A stretch of DNA of 64,000 bases from Rhododendron vialii (Eukaryota > Streptophyta > Magnoliopsida > Ericales > Ericaceae): assembly GCF_030253575.1 (NCBI RefSeq), contig NC_080560.1, forward strand, positions 11,371,001 to 11,435,000. Reading direction: 5' to 3'. Position numbers and translations under genes: made by a program. How positions within the stretch are numbered: position 1 is the first letter of the stretch; each line of letters starts with the position of its first letter. The notes below the pieces were generated by a model. That model worked only from the letters and a program-made list of their open reading frames with translations. It made no database searches and was not told the origin of the DNA. This document shows positions 45,452 through 55,900 of the stretch, piece after piece.

Positions 45452-47320
45452 TGGAAACTTTTTGCTGGATGGGTTTCAAATACTCTTATGCTATCAGGTA
45501 GACTCACTCTTGTGCAATCTGTTTCATCAACCATCCCTACTTACTCTATGCAAACTATGCACTTGCCTGCTTCTATGTGTGAAAGACTTGATAGGTTGAA
45601 CAGAAATTTCCTATGGGGCGATTCTCCTGACAAAAGGAAAATTCATCTTGTCAAATAGGATAAGGTGTGTAAAAGTAAAGAATGTGGTGGATTGGGGATT
45701 AAAAAAGCCAGAAATCACAATATGGCTATCCTTACTAAGCTTGGCTGGAAAATTTCCAGTCAAGAAGAAGGAGGATTGTGGGCTGCCATTCTTAGAGACA
45801 AATATTTGTCTAACCATTCCATATCATCTTGGCCAAGAAATCGGCCTGCCTCATATATTTGGAAGAGCATTGTGGACACAAAAAAGGTACTTAAACAAGG
45901 GATGAAGTGGGTAATTGGTGATGGTAAATCTGTGAACATATGGCACGACTGGTGGTGTGGGGACAAACCCTTGGCACTAGCACACCCTGGCGTGCATGTT
46001 AACTCCAATCAAAAGGTAGAAACGTTAATAGTGAATGGTACTTGGGTTCTGGATGAAATAGCTCCATATGTAGATGTCGATACACTTGATTGTATAAATG
46101 CTATAAACATTCCTGTCTACACCCAAACTGCTGATCATACTACTTGGGTAGGATCTGGAAATGGCAATTTTACTGTTGCTGCTGCTTATGATATTATTAA
46201 CAAGGATGCTCTGGACTTGAAAGGTTGGAAATGGTTTTGGAAACTTAAAATACCAGAAAAATTCAAAACGTTTTTATGGATTATCTTTCACAATAGCCTT
46301 CCAACCAATCTTCTCCGGGCCAAAAGAAGTATTGCAACTTCGGACTTATGTCCGAGATGCAGTATTTTTTCTGAGAGCATCATTCATTTGTTTAGGGAAT
46401 GTAACAAAGCTAAGGAGCTTTGGAGACACATCCCTTTTGGCCATCTATTGAGAGGGGACACGGATATACCAATACAAGATTGGATCTCTCTTAATATGAG
46501 AAGCCAAAGACTTGCAGGGCATGGTAACAATATTCCTTGGCACTTCTTGTTTATTACCTCGTTATGGCAGCTTTGGAAAGATCGAAACAAAAAAAGCTTT
46601 GATAACATTGACATCCCACCGCTTACCAGTGCCAAGACTATTATTGCTTATGCCCAAGAAATTGTGGATGCTTTCAAGTCCCCTCTCACTAATGGCTCGA
46701 CAAGATCTTGTCTTAATTCTTGGTCTAACCCATCTGCAGGAAATGTCAAACTGAACACGGATGGATGCTGGTATGAATCGAATGGAACAGGAGGGTTTGG
46801 AGGATTATTCAGAAATCATATGGGAGATTGGATCATGGGATACTATGGCAAGCGAAGCTTTCATTCAAGCTTGGAGGCAGAGCTATGGAGTATATACAAG
46901 GGGCTGGAAGTCATACTAGAAAGGAAGCTGGAAAATGTGAAGATTGAATCCGGCTCTCTCGTAGCGGTGAACCTCACCATGGAAGGAAACCCAGGCAATC
47001 ATCCCCAGAGTGTGCTGCTGAATGAAATCCATGCCCTTCTGACTCAGACTGACACTACGATTGGGCATATCTCTCGTTCGGCCAATCAATGCGCCAACCA
47101 CCTTGCCAGGATGGGTGCGGAACGCACAGAAGAGCTCGTGTTTGTTATGGACATGCCCATTGCGATGAGGGAATTTGTAATTAGAGATAGCCTGAATATC
47201 AGGCAAGTGCTTGACCAGGTTGCGAGCTCTTGTGCTCTAGTATTTAAAACTCTAGTTGTACTCTTATGTGGTTCTCTCTTTAAGTTTTATTGAATTTTCC
47301 GATTGACCGAAAAAAAAAAT
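45452..47320 (+). mobile_element. 5'-truncated L1-type LINE (RT end, zf-RVT, RNase H)
   Basis: The + frame from about 45,452 gives WKLFAGWVSNTLMLSGRLTL, the end of the reverse transcriptase region. A TAG at 45,656-45,658 sits where this family has Trp (HLVKWDK). Then 542 codons remain open (45,665-47,293, first codon GTG): zf-RVT around 46,225-46,420 (FKTFLWIIFHNSLPTNLLRAK, CPRC) and an RNase H domain from 46,755 (LNTDGCWY, LEAELW). One expected catalytic Asp reads Gly (IESGSLVAV). A poly-A of about ten bases ends it at 47,310-47,319. Non-autonomous; no target duplication found. Confidence 0.88.
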
Positions 47321-47509
47321 AACGTGTAATTAAGTTGACCCAAGTAACTGGTTGATGACTTAGAACATTTAACGACATGTAGAAGTGATCAAGTTTTACT
47401 TGCTATTCCAACTAATCTCACAAGAAAAAACATCCAAGTCGAGTTTAATTTGAGCAATCTGTATTCTTGTGTTACATAATCTTACAGTGCTAATTAATCA
47501 AGAAGAACT
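47321..47509. other. Short spacer ending in a target-site copy
   Basis: AATCAAGAAGAACT at 47,496-47,509 is the left target duplication of the next element. Confidence 0.6.
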
Positions 47510-48347
47510 GGAATTTCAACCTTCCTTCTCTCTTTCTTTCTCTAACTTTTCTTTTCTATGTCTTCTCTCTACAAACATCTGGTAGGGTTTCCTGGTAGGG
47601 GGTTGGGGCAGCCGCCTCACCCCACCCCACCCCCCACCCCTCCATCACTGGCCGTCCACTCTCTACTACGTTGGGTCGCTTGGTGAGATCCTCCGACGAA
47701 TAAGCCCTTGGAACTGGAGCGGCGGTTTGTCCGGTGACATGATTACGACTGAGGTTCTTTTTCCTCCTCCTCTCTCTTTCCAGATCTATCCCTCCCTAAG
47801 TTTGGTGCTCCCCGTCGATGGCGCCAATCGTCTGCGTGAAGTCCTTCTATGTGCTCTCTTTTCCAATCTTCCTCACCGTGCGAGTTTTTTTGGCGTTATC
47901 AGGTCGGCCCAGCCTTGTCGTTTGGGTGTCGCTTGTTCGAGCCTTGACAAGGTTGTTGTTGTGGGAAGGAGATAGCTGTTGGTGTTGCTGGATGGTGGAG
48001 TGTGGTTACTGCGGTGATCTGCGATTTCGGTGATTGGATTTAGGAGTGTAGATATGTTTCTATAGGTTTTGGTTTGTTTTTCTCTGCTGCGTTTTTTTTT
48101 TTTTTTGTGGTTTCTTACCCTGATGGGACTGTTTCCTCCCCTTCGGAGGTTTTCATTGATTTGGTTGTGCGATTTTTCTGTGGCGAATGTTGTGCCCAGA
48201 AGGTTTGTGTGTGGGAGTGGGATGCTTTTTTGCTGGCCTCTCTCTTGTGGCTTGATTCGCCCGTTGTGTTGTGAGGATCTTGCTCTTCTTGATGTATTGT
48301 TTCTCCTATCAATGGAACCTCCTAACATTTTGGCAAAAAAAAAAAAA
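47510..48347 (+). mobile_element. ~840-bp poly-A retroposon with 14-bp target duplication
   Basis: Bounded by AATCAAGAAGAACT (47,496-47,509) and AATCAAGTAGAACT (48,353-48,366), one mismatch. It ends TAACATTTTGGC plus A13 at 48,335-48,347, like plant LINE tails. The 5' part is C/T- and GC-rich (CACCCCACCCCACC near 47,620). No frame resembles RT, endonuclease or gag, so it is probably an internally deleted LINE or another LINE-mobilised RNA. Confidence 0.7.
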
Positions 48348-48366
48348 CACAAAATCAAGTAGAACT

Positions 48367-48596
48367 CAGCAAATATGTGTTCGATGTAATCGTCCAAATA
48401 ATCTCAAGCCATTAATATTTACTATATAGGGATCAAGACTATTCAAGAGTCGAGTTCAAATACTCCTTTGATATTCTAGACTGACACTACTCAAATTGTG
48501 CTAATGAAAGATTTTGTCTAAAAGTAGTCAGTAATTGGAAGGCCTTTTTTATGTATGGAGATAGAGTCACAGTACTTAATCATGGGATATTTGTAT
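48367..48596. other. Spacer
   Basis: No feature recognised. Confidence 0.5.
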
Positions 48597-48780
48597 GAGA
48601 AATGCTAGGAGCAAAGAAAAATTACTTTGAAAGTATCTCGAAAAGAGCAACTAGTAGTTGAGATTCACTTTGATGTGTGTGACCCAATTATCAAAGTGAT
48701 TCTCAACCATTGATTGCTTTTTTCGGAGTACTTTCAGGATAAGTTTTTTTTTTTTACATAACATTCCCTTGTATATGATC
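48597..48780 (+). mobile_element. Hairpin MITE, ~51-nt arms, 17-nt loop
   Basis: The left arm 48,623-48,673 (TACTTTGAAAGTATCTC...) pairs with the right arm 48,691-48,741 (...GGAGTACTTTCAGGATA); weaker pairing continues to GAAATGCTAGG / ACATAACATTCCC. The short loop makes a compact stem. Confidence 0.65.
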
Positions 48781-49972
48781 ATACATGGAAATAACTCATC
48801 AACATTCTTTTTTGAGGAATGATTGGATAAATGAAATAGCAAACATGAAAGTGTCCAGCAAAGAGAATGGACATTAAAACCAGAATTGCGATGTGGATGA
48901 AGTCAAAATTTGACATTAAGGTTTATACCGTGGAAGATTTTTTAAGGGATATCTCAATGGAATCTGAAAGGTGAAATTGTAATTTAGGTTTAGGTGTTTA
49001 CATCCAACTATCTGTTGGATGTTTGTTTTATTTTCTTTTTCAATCGCTCCCTCGATGTATCCCTTTCGAGTTTATAAAAGTTTTGTTTGCCGAGCCAAAA
49101 AAAAAGAAAAAGAGAATGGACGGCTTAGATTTACACCCGAAGCATGCAATGAGGTCACCAAGCCAATCGATTTGCTTCGTCATTGGACCGCCACCGCAGT
49201 CGCCTTCCTTTTGATAGAGAACCATAACCTCCACCGTGGTTGAAATATAAACAAGCACCTCAATGATGAAGGAGAAACCAAGAGAAAGAAAATGAGAAAA
49301 AATCACGATGAAACTCTCAGATTTGAGATTGAGAGAAAAAATCCTCACTATAAAGTAGGAGTCATTGAAAGTGATAGAAGCCATAAATAAGGAGGAAGGG
49401 ATAGACCCATGAAAAGTAAAGCTCTCCCTTCCTGCCGCTCAAGGGTGGTGAAAACCCTAGGAAAGGGAGGGAAAGGATGCTAGGGTTTTTTTTAGAGGGA
49501 GATGCTCGGAGTTTCTCCCCTAACAGTTAATCAGTGAAGTAATCTCCAATTGGTGAACAATGACAATTTTTTCCCTCTTTTGATCTGTGATTTATACGCG
49601 TATATATTTTTTGTTTGGATCGAATCACTGAACTTAATTTAGGTATATTTGTATATAATCACCAAGAAAATAACTCATGAATATTATCTGCGATAAAATT
49701 GATCAGTTGCCACAAATAAAGCAATAAAGTAAATAATTTCAAAGTCTTTAGAATTAGTTTTTTCTTTCAAATCTCAACCATTGAATTCCATTATTTCTGC
49801 AAGTTTCGCCCCTAGTAGTTAATCAGTCAAATAATCTCCTATTGCCGAGAAACTACAATTGACAAGCGGAGAAATTCCTTTGTATCAAGAGGCAGCCTTC
49901 TTAATTAAAAAAAAATTATTTACTGCTTCTGAGGTATCGCCAAATGGTGCTCGAACACTCATATATAATAAA
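48781..49972. other. Spacer with a LINE-tail remnant
   Basis: About 49,021-49,110 ends CCGAGCC plus A9, resembling a LINE 3' end. The rest is AT-rich with no supported gene. Confidence 0.45.
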
Positions 49973-50463
49973 TGTGAAAACTTTATATCCATCTCAAAAC
50001 CAATTGGCAATGAGTGAAGAGGTCCCAGATGTTATTAAGTGATCACCCATTCCACTCCCAAGCAATGTGGGATTCTATTTCCTTATCGATGATAGGACCC
50101 AAAAGTGGCCACACGTGACAGATCTCAAATGCGGCTGCACTTGAGGGGGGATGTTAAAGAAATAGAATTCCACATTGCTTGGGAGTGGAATGGGTGATCA
50201 CTTAATAACATCTGGGACCTCTTCACTCATTGCCAATTGGTTTTGAGATGGATATAAAGTTTCCACATGGTATCAGAGCGGGGCCCGTTCCACCCCACAT
50301 TTTAAAAATTAACAATCCACACCCCACGATGACAGACCAGCACAAAGGCTGCACCATGATAGGACTCAAAAAGTGGCCACAAGTGACAGACCTCAAATGC
50401 GGCACATCTGGGACCTCTCCACTCATTGCCAATTGACTTTGAGATGGATATAAAGTTTTTACA
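49973..50463 (+). mobile_element. TRIM-like LTR element with an inverted extra LTR
   Basis: A 116-bp LTR (TGTTAAAG...TTCCACA, 50,152-50,267) is followed directly by TGGTATCAGAGC (50,268-50,279), the Met-initiator tRNA primer site. After ~120 bp comes a partial second LTR in the same direction (50,403-50,463). A third LTR copy lies upstream in reverse (49,973-50,085), with duplicated internal sequence between (TGGCCACA.GTGACAGA.CTCAAATGCGGC at about 50,106 and 50,374). No coding capacity. Confidence 0.75.
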
Positions 50464-50775
50464 ATATACATTCCTAAGGCATCTATGGATAAGCGTTTGA
50501 CGGCATATTTCCGTAAAAATATTAAGGTTTCTTAAACTAAGGGGAGGTGATCGCACTGCAAATTAACCAAAAATAAATTTTCAGGAAAGAGGGGTAGAAT
50601 CACCTCTTTGGATCCCGAACTCAAATTTGTGCTCCCAAAAATTTAAATAAATAGAACGTAATCCAAAATATATAATTTGCTGAGAAGTTTGTTTAGCCTG
50701 AAAAACATATTGAAGCTATACAGTTCAAAGAAAATGTTTTTGTACTAGCCTCTAAACAAATTGCATGCACTTAGG
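50464..50775. other. Spacer
   Basis: AT-rich; CACTTAGG at 50,768-50,775 is the left target duplication of the next element. Confidence 0.55.
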
Positions 50776-51415
50776 CGGAGGTGTCAAACGGGCCGTGTCA
50801 TGCCGGCCCGGTCCGTTTAATTACTTCCGTGCTAACTGTGCTTCGTACCATGCTCGGCTCGCTTACTTTATTGTGTTGTGTCATTTTTTAATCGAGGCAT
50901 GTCATGCTGGCCAGTTTACTTTATCGTCCTGTGCTTGGCTCGCTTAATTTATCGTGTCGTGTTATTTTTTAATCATGACATGTCGTGCCGTGCTGTGCCG
51001 GCCAGTTTATTTTATCGTGCTGTGCCATTTTTTAATCGTATCGTGCTGTGCCTGCCTGTTTGCTTAATCGTGTTGTGCCATGTTGTGTTGTTTTTTGATT
51101 GTTTCGAGTGGTGCCGTGCCCATATTGTGCTGTTTTTTGATCGTTTCGTGTGGTGCCATGCCCATGTTGGCACATCTCTGACCAAGTTTCGTCCGAAAGG
51201 AAAAAAATTAGTATTTGGTGTGCCATGCCCTTTTGTGCCCGCGTCGTACCCGTCTAAGACCATGCCGTGCCTAGCCCATTTCAATGTCGTACCCGTCTAT
51301 AACCGTGCTTGTGCCGTGCCATATTTAAACCTGCAGTATAAAATCGTGCTCGTTCCGTGCCACATTTAAACTTGTCATGTCGTGCCTTGTCAGTCTGGCC
51401 CGTTTGACATCTCTA
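50776..51415 (+). mobile_element. 640-bp hAT-like MITE with 8-bp target duplication
   Basis: Flanked by CACTTAGG at 50,768-50,775 and 51,416-51,423. Ends GAGGTGTCAAACGGGCC and GGCCCGTTTGACATCTC, inverse of each other, as in many plant hAT MITEs. The inside is a degenerate array of CGTGCTGTGCC / TTTTTTAATCGT words. The overlapping frames on both strands are artefacts of this repeat. Confidence 0.9.
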
Positions 51416-51423
51416 CACTTAGG

Positions 51424-51855
51424 ATACCTTTTACGGGGGAAATTGATATAGAAAGACTTCAAACCTGTTTTCCGTTGGGAAAATGACGGCCCAGGACGTG
51501 TTTTGATAATTAATACCTGCCAAGGACAAGCTAAGAACATTTGTTAGTTTATATATTTTTTACCATCATTAATCCTAATCTACTCAATCTTAGGGGAACG
51601 CTCTAAAATATGGACGAAGCCAGCACCGAGAAGTTAAAAACCCGTAATTCTTAAGTCCGCACCATTGGCCATGGTGAGAATCACGACTACGACATCAATG
51701 GCGGAGGGAATTTCTCTAAGATTCCGTGACCACTAGAAGCTTCAGGCTCATCAAAACCCATTTTTTCCCAGCGAAGAAGGTCCCTGACTCCCGAATCGCA
51801 GCAATTGGACGAAGCCAGCACCGAGAAGTTGTTCGACGGAGCAGCAACTTGACTA
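51424..51855. other. Spacer with a half MITE
   Basis: About 51,478-51,545 (AAAATGACGG...GTTTTGATAATTAATA) is half of the family at 37,688. The phrase GGACGAAGCCAGCACCGAGAAGTT occurs twice (51,612 and 51,808). Confidence 0.55.
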
Positions 51856-52257
51856 AAATAAAAAATTCCTAGTAAAATACTAATTTTGAAATAATAAAAT
51901 AAAATTTCCAGATCTCTAGATTACTTAGAATACTGGCTTACATTCACAGGCTAGACACCCTAATTGGTATTGATATTGTGGCCGGTCAAAAAATTGGTAT
52001 CGATATTGTAAGGTCGCTCTCTGACCTAGCGGTTGCTCCCCTTCATGTTCTGGCAAGGCCATCAAACAATAATACTATTTTGATTCTATCTATGAAATCA
52101 TGAAAAGTCCTTCTAATTGAACTATTACGAATAACATGAAAGTATCTGATGTTGATGTTGCTTTCTAATGATTTGCTTCCATCTTGCTCCTATTAAAAGT
52201 GAGGCATTATACGATGTAAGAACGTCTCCACCGCCTATTAAACCTATAACCTCGTTA
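51856..52257 (+). repeat. WAK upstream region, right copy of the 402-bp repeat
   Basis: Ends 63 bp before the chosen WAK start and so probably contains the core promoter and leader. It holds two GGTAT(C/T)GATATTGT words, at about 51,966 and 51,996. The other copy is at 43,551-43,952. Confidence 0.9.
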
Positions 52258-52320
52258 AACATGTATCTCCAAGTTCAAGTGCTTAATTTTACATCCAAGT
52301 TCCAACGTCCATCCTTAAAC

Positions 52321-52938
52321 ATGTATCTCCATGCAGTAATCCTCTTGTTTTTTTCAAGGCTCCTCCTATTATCACAACCCACGCTAGCAAAAAACATAAC
52401 CGCCAACATCGCCAATAAAACCTACACCAGCTTCCTCGGCACCAAGCCCGGCTGCCAAAAGAAATGCGGGAACCTAAGCGTCCCTTACCCGTTCGGCATA
52501 GGGGTTGCCTGCTCCTACGATTCGAACTTCACAATCAACTGCACTACTGATTCAGAGCCCTTCTTGGCCGGCTTCGGGGTCCTATCCATCTCACCAACCC
52601 AAGTCCGGCTCCGAAACCTTGTCTCTTCTACGTGCTACGACCAGTTCGGGGCTGTGACCAATTTTTCTGAGGCCGCGACCTGGTTCCAGTTGGCCTCGCC
52701 ATACACGTATGCAGACACTGAGAATAAGTTCACGGTCGTCGGGTGCGATGACTTGGCCCAACTCGAGGGGGCTACTCAAGATGTAGGGATCCTTGTTAGT
52801 GGATGTGGGTCCGTATGCCCCAACAGTACGGTCAGGATTGATGCAAATTGTACCGGTGTTGGTTGCTGCAAAACCGATATTCCAAAGGGGCTGACGGGGT
52901 ACGCGGTTTTCTTTGATACCTTTAACAATCATTCCGAG
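52321..52938 (+). CDS. WAK exon 1: signal peptide and GUB_WAK domain
   Basis: 206 codons ending HSE/GAG at phase 0. The donor is GTTTGG, weak at +3. The open frame runs past the donor for 171 nt to a TAA at about 53,109, so intron retention would give a soluble truncated extracellular protein. Confidence 0.85.
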
Positions 52939-55900
52939 GTTTGGACTTGTGTATTCCTTCTTAATTTCTTTTCTTTTTTTCTTTTTTTTGGAAAACCACA
53001 AGTACTTATTGGGTACTCCAACCGCCATGCAATACTCAAGTTACAACTACAAACTTGTGTACCAATGCGGAGAGTATCATGGCAGTGCCCCATACCACAG
53101 GAGCACTGACTAAATCTTAGTTGTCATGCTAGATTTTCAAATTGGTTTTGAATTGAATTTAAAGCGATGAGATATTCATGAATGAAACTAGAAAGAACAT
53201 GTAAGATTCACGAGATGATAAATGGGAGTATGCGTGTTGTTTGATTAGATAGTTAGCTAATTTAACCGAAAGAAAGTTAGAAGAACTTTTATGTATATTT
53301 TTTGAGTGAAAAATCTTATAGAAACATATAATTTATGGATTAATATTTGTTGTAACGAACGCTATGAATGCAAGCTAAGAACGAGAAATTGAAAACTAAA
53401 CAAGAAATCACAAAGACACAAGATATACGTGGTTCCCCAAATTGGGTACGTCCACGGGCGAGGAGAGAGAGGATTCACTAACCAACGTGAAGAAGAGATA
53501 CAAAGAGCCGGCTATGATCCGTAACTCGTCTAGAAAGGCCACCAATATGACAGCCCCAAAAGGATACCATAGAAGTTCCCCAAAAGCCCTATTTATAATA
53601 GGCTACATAAATAGGAGCAACATAGTTAACCAATGTGGGACTAAAGAATACAAGGCATAAACAAGGCATTCCCAACAATTCTCCACCTTGACTTGAATTC
53701 CACCGAACCAAATCACCAAATATAGCTATCCCCTTCTAACCTCTCACTCGCCAAATGCCCCCGAGGGGCGATCAACTGCAAATACCAAGCAAGCCCAAGC
53801 AATGCTTGAACTTGGCAACCGGAACCGGTTTAGTCAACATATCTGCTGGGTTATCTGCCGTACCCACTTTCTTCACCTCAACTTGCTTCTGTGAGATGAT
53901 ATCCCGAACGAAGTGATACCTGACATCGATATGCTTGGTCCTCTCATGATACATCAGATTTTTAGTCAAATGTATAGCACTCTGCGAATCACAAAATACT
54001 GAACTCACACCCTGTGTAAGACCAAGCTCACAAAGCAAACCTCTCATCCACAATGCCTCCTTCACAGCTTCAGCAATGGCCATATACTCCGCTTCTGTTG
54101 TAGACAGCGCAACTGTAGCCTGTAAAGTAGCTTTCCAACTAATGGCACTTCCGGACAGAGTAAAGACATAACCTGTCAGAGACCTCCTCTTATCGTGGTC
54201 ACCGGCAAAATCCGAATCAACATAACCAACAGCATGATCACCAGAATTGACAATCCCAAACAATAGACCAACACCTGCAGTTCCGCACAAATACCGTAGT
54301 ATCCATTTCACAGCCTCCCAATGTGCCTTTCCTGGACGCCCCATATAACGACTAACGACACTAACTGCATGTGAAATATCAGGACGAGTACATACCATGG
54401 CGTACATAAGGCTCCCAACTGCGCACGAATATGGAACCTGAGACATATACTTCTCCTCATCCTCCGACTGTGGTGACAACTCAGCTGAAAGTCGAAAGTG
54501 TGCTGCCAAAGGGGTACTGACTGGCTTCGAGTTCTGCATGGCAAAGCGCTCAAGCACTTTAAGAACATAAGACTTCTGATTCAAAAATAGTTTGCCAGCT
54601 ACTCGATCTCTGCAAATCTCCATACCCAAAATACGTTTTGCTGCACCCAAATCTTTCATCTCAAATTCACCACCTAACTGTTGTTTCAACCTGTTGATTT
54701 CTGATACACTCTTGGCAGCAATAAGCATATCATCAACATACAACAGTAGATAAACAAATGAACCATCTGGAAGTTTTCGAAAATATACACAACTGTCATA
54801 CTCACTCCTAGAATATGACTGGCTTATCATAAAAGTATCAAACCGCTTATACCACTGCCTAGGGGATTGTTTGAGGCCATACAAAGACTTACGAAGTAAA
54901 CAAACGTGATCCTCCTTACCAGAAACAACAAATCCCTCAGGCTGACGCATATAAATCTGTTCTTCAAGCTCGCCGTGCAAAAACGCAGTTTTGACATCAA
55001 GTTGCTCTAACTCAAGATCATAACATGCAACAATAGCAAGTATAGTGCGAATGGAACTATGTTTTACAACTGGTGAAAATACCTCATTGTAATCAACACC
55101 CTCCTTCTGGCTGTATCCTTTCGCCACTAGCCGAGCTTTAAACCGAGCGTCTTCTACCCCTGGAATACCTGGTTTGCGCTTGAAGATCCACTTGCATCCA
55201 ACAATCCTCTTCCCTTTCAGCGGTTCTACTAACTCCCATGTCTGATTCTTCTGAAGAGACTCAATCTCCTCATTCATAGCAACAAACCACTGTGCAGACT
55301 CAGTGCTCGAAATAGCTTCCGTATAGCTGGAAGGCTCTTCATACTCAACTGTCTCAGCAACTGATAAAGCATAGGCCACCATCTCAGAATAAGCCGAATA
55401 CCTTTCAGGAGGCCGAATCTCCCTCCTTGGCCTATCTTTAGCAATAGTGCGTGGTTGCTCAACTAACGCATCAACCTCTGTGTCTGAACTCTTGAACTCC
55501 TCTTCAATTGGCTTCTCAATATGCTTCTTCCCTGAGTCGAAAGATTCACCCATAAACTCCACCTGCTTTGGAACACTATGTTCCTGAACTGTATCATCAA
55601 CCTGCTTAGACCCCTTAATCAGATAATTTTCATCAAAAGTCACATCCCTACTGATCAAAAACTTCAAATCATCAGAGCACCACAACCTGTACCCTTTGAC
55701 ACCTGCTGCATAACCCAAGAAAATACACTTCTTGGCCCGTGGCTCCAATTTACCCTCATTGACATGAGCGTAAGCTGGACACCCAAAAACACGCAACACA
55801 GAATAATCAGCCGGATGACCTGACCATACCTCAAACGGAGTCTTACACTCAATAGCAGTCGACGGAGACCTGTTCACCAAATAGCATGTTGTGGAAACGG

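Noticed and set aside
50878..51369. 163-codon plus-strand frame with many Cys and Phe
   Set aside because: Translation of the degenerate repeat inside the hAT MITE; a frame on the opposite strand is equally long-looking.
52168..52320. Upstream in-frame ATGs before the WAK signal peptide
   Set aside because: The added residues lie in the duplicated 402-bp upstream repeat, are not signal-peptide-like, and the same frame occurs in the orphan copy at 43,863.
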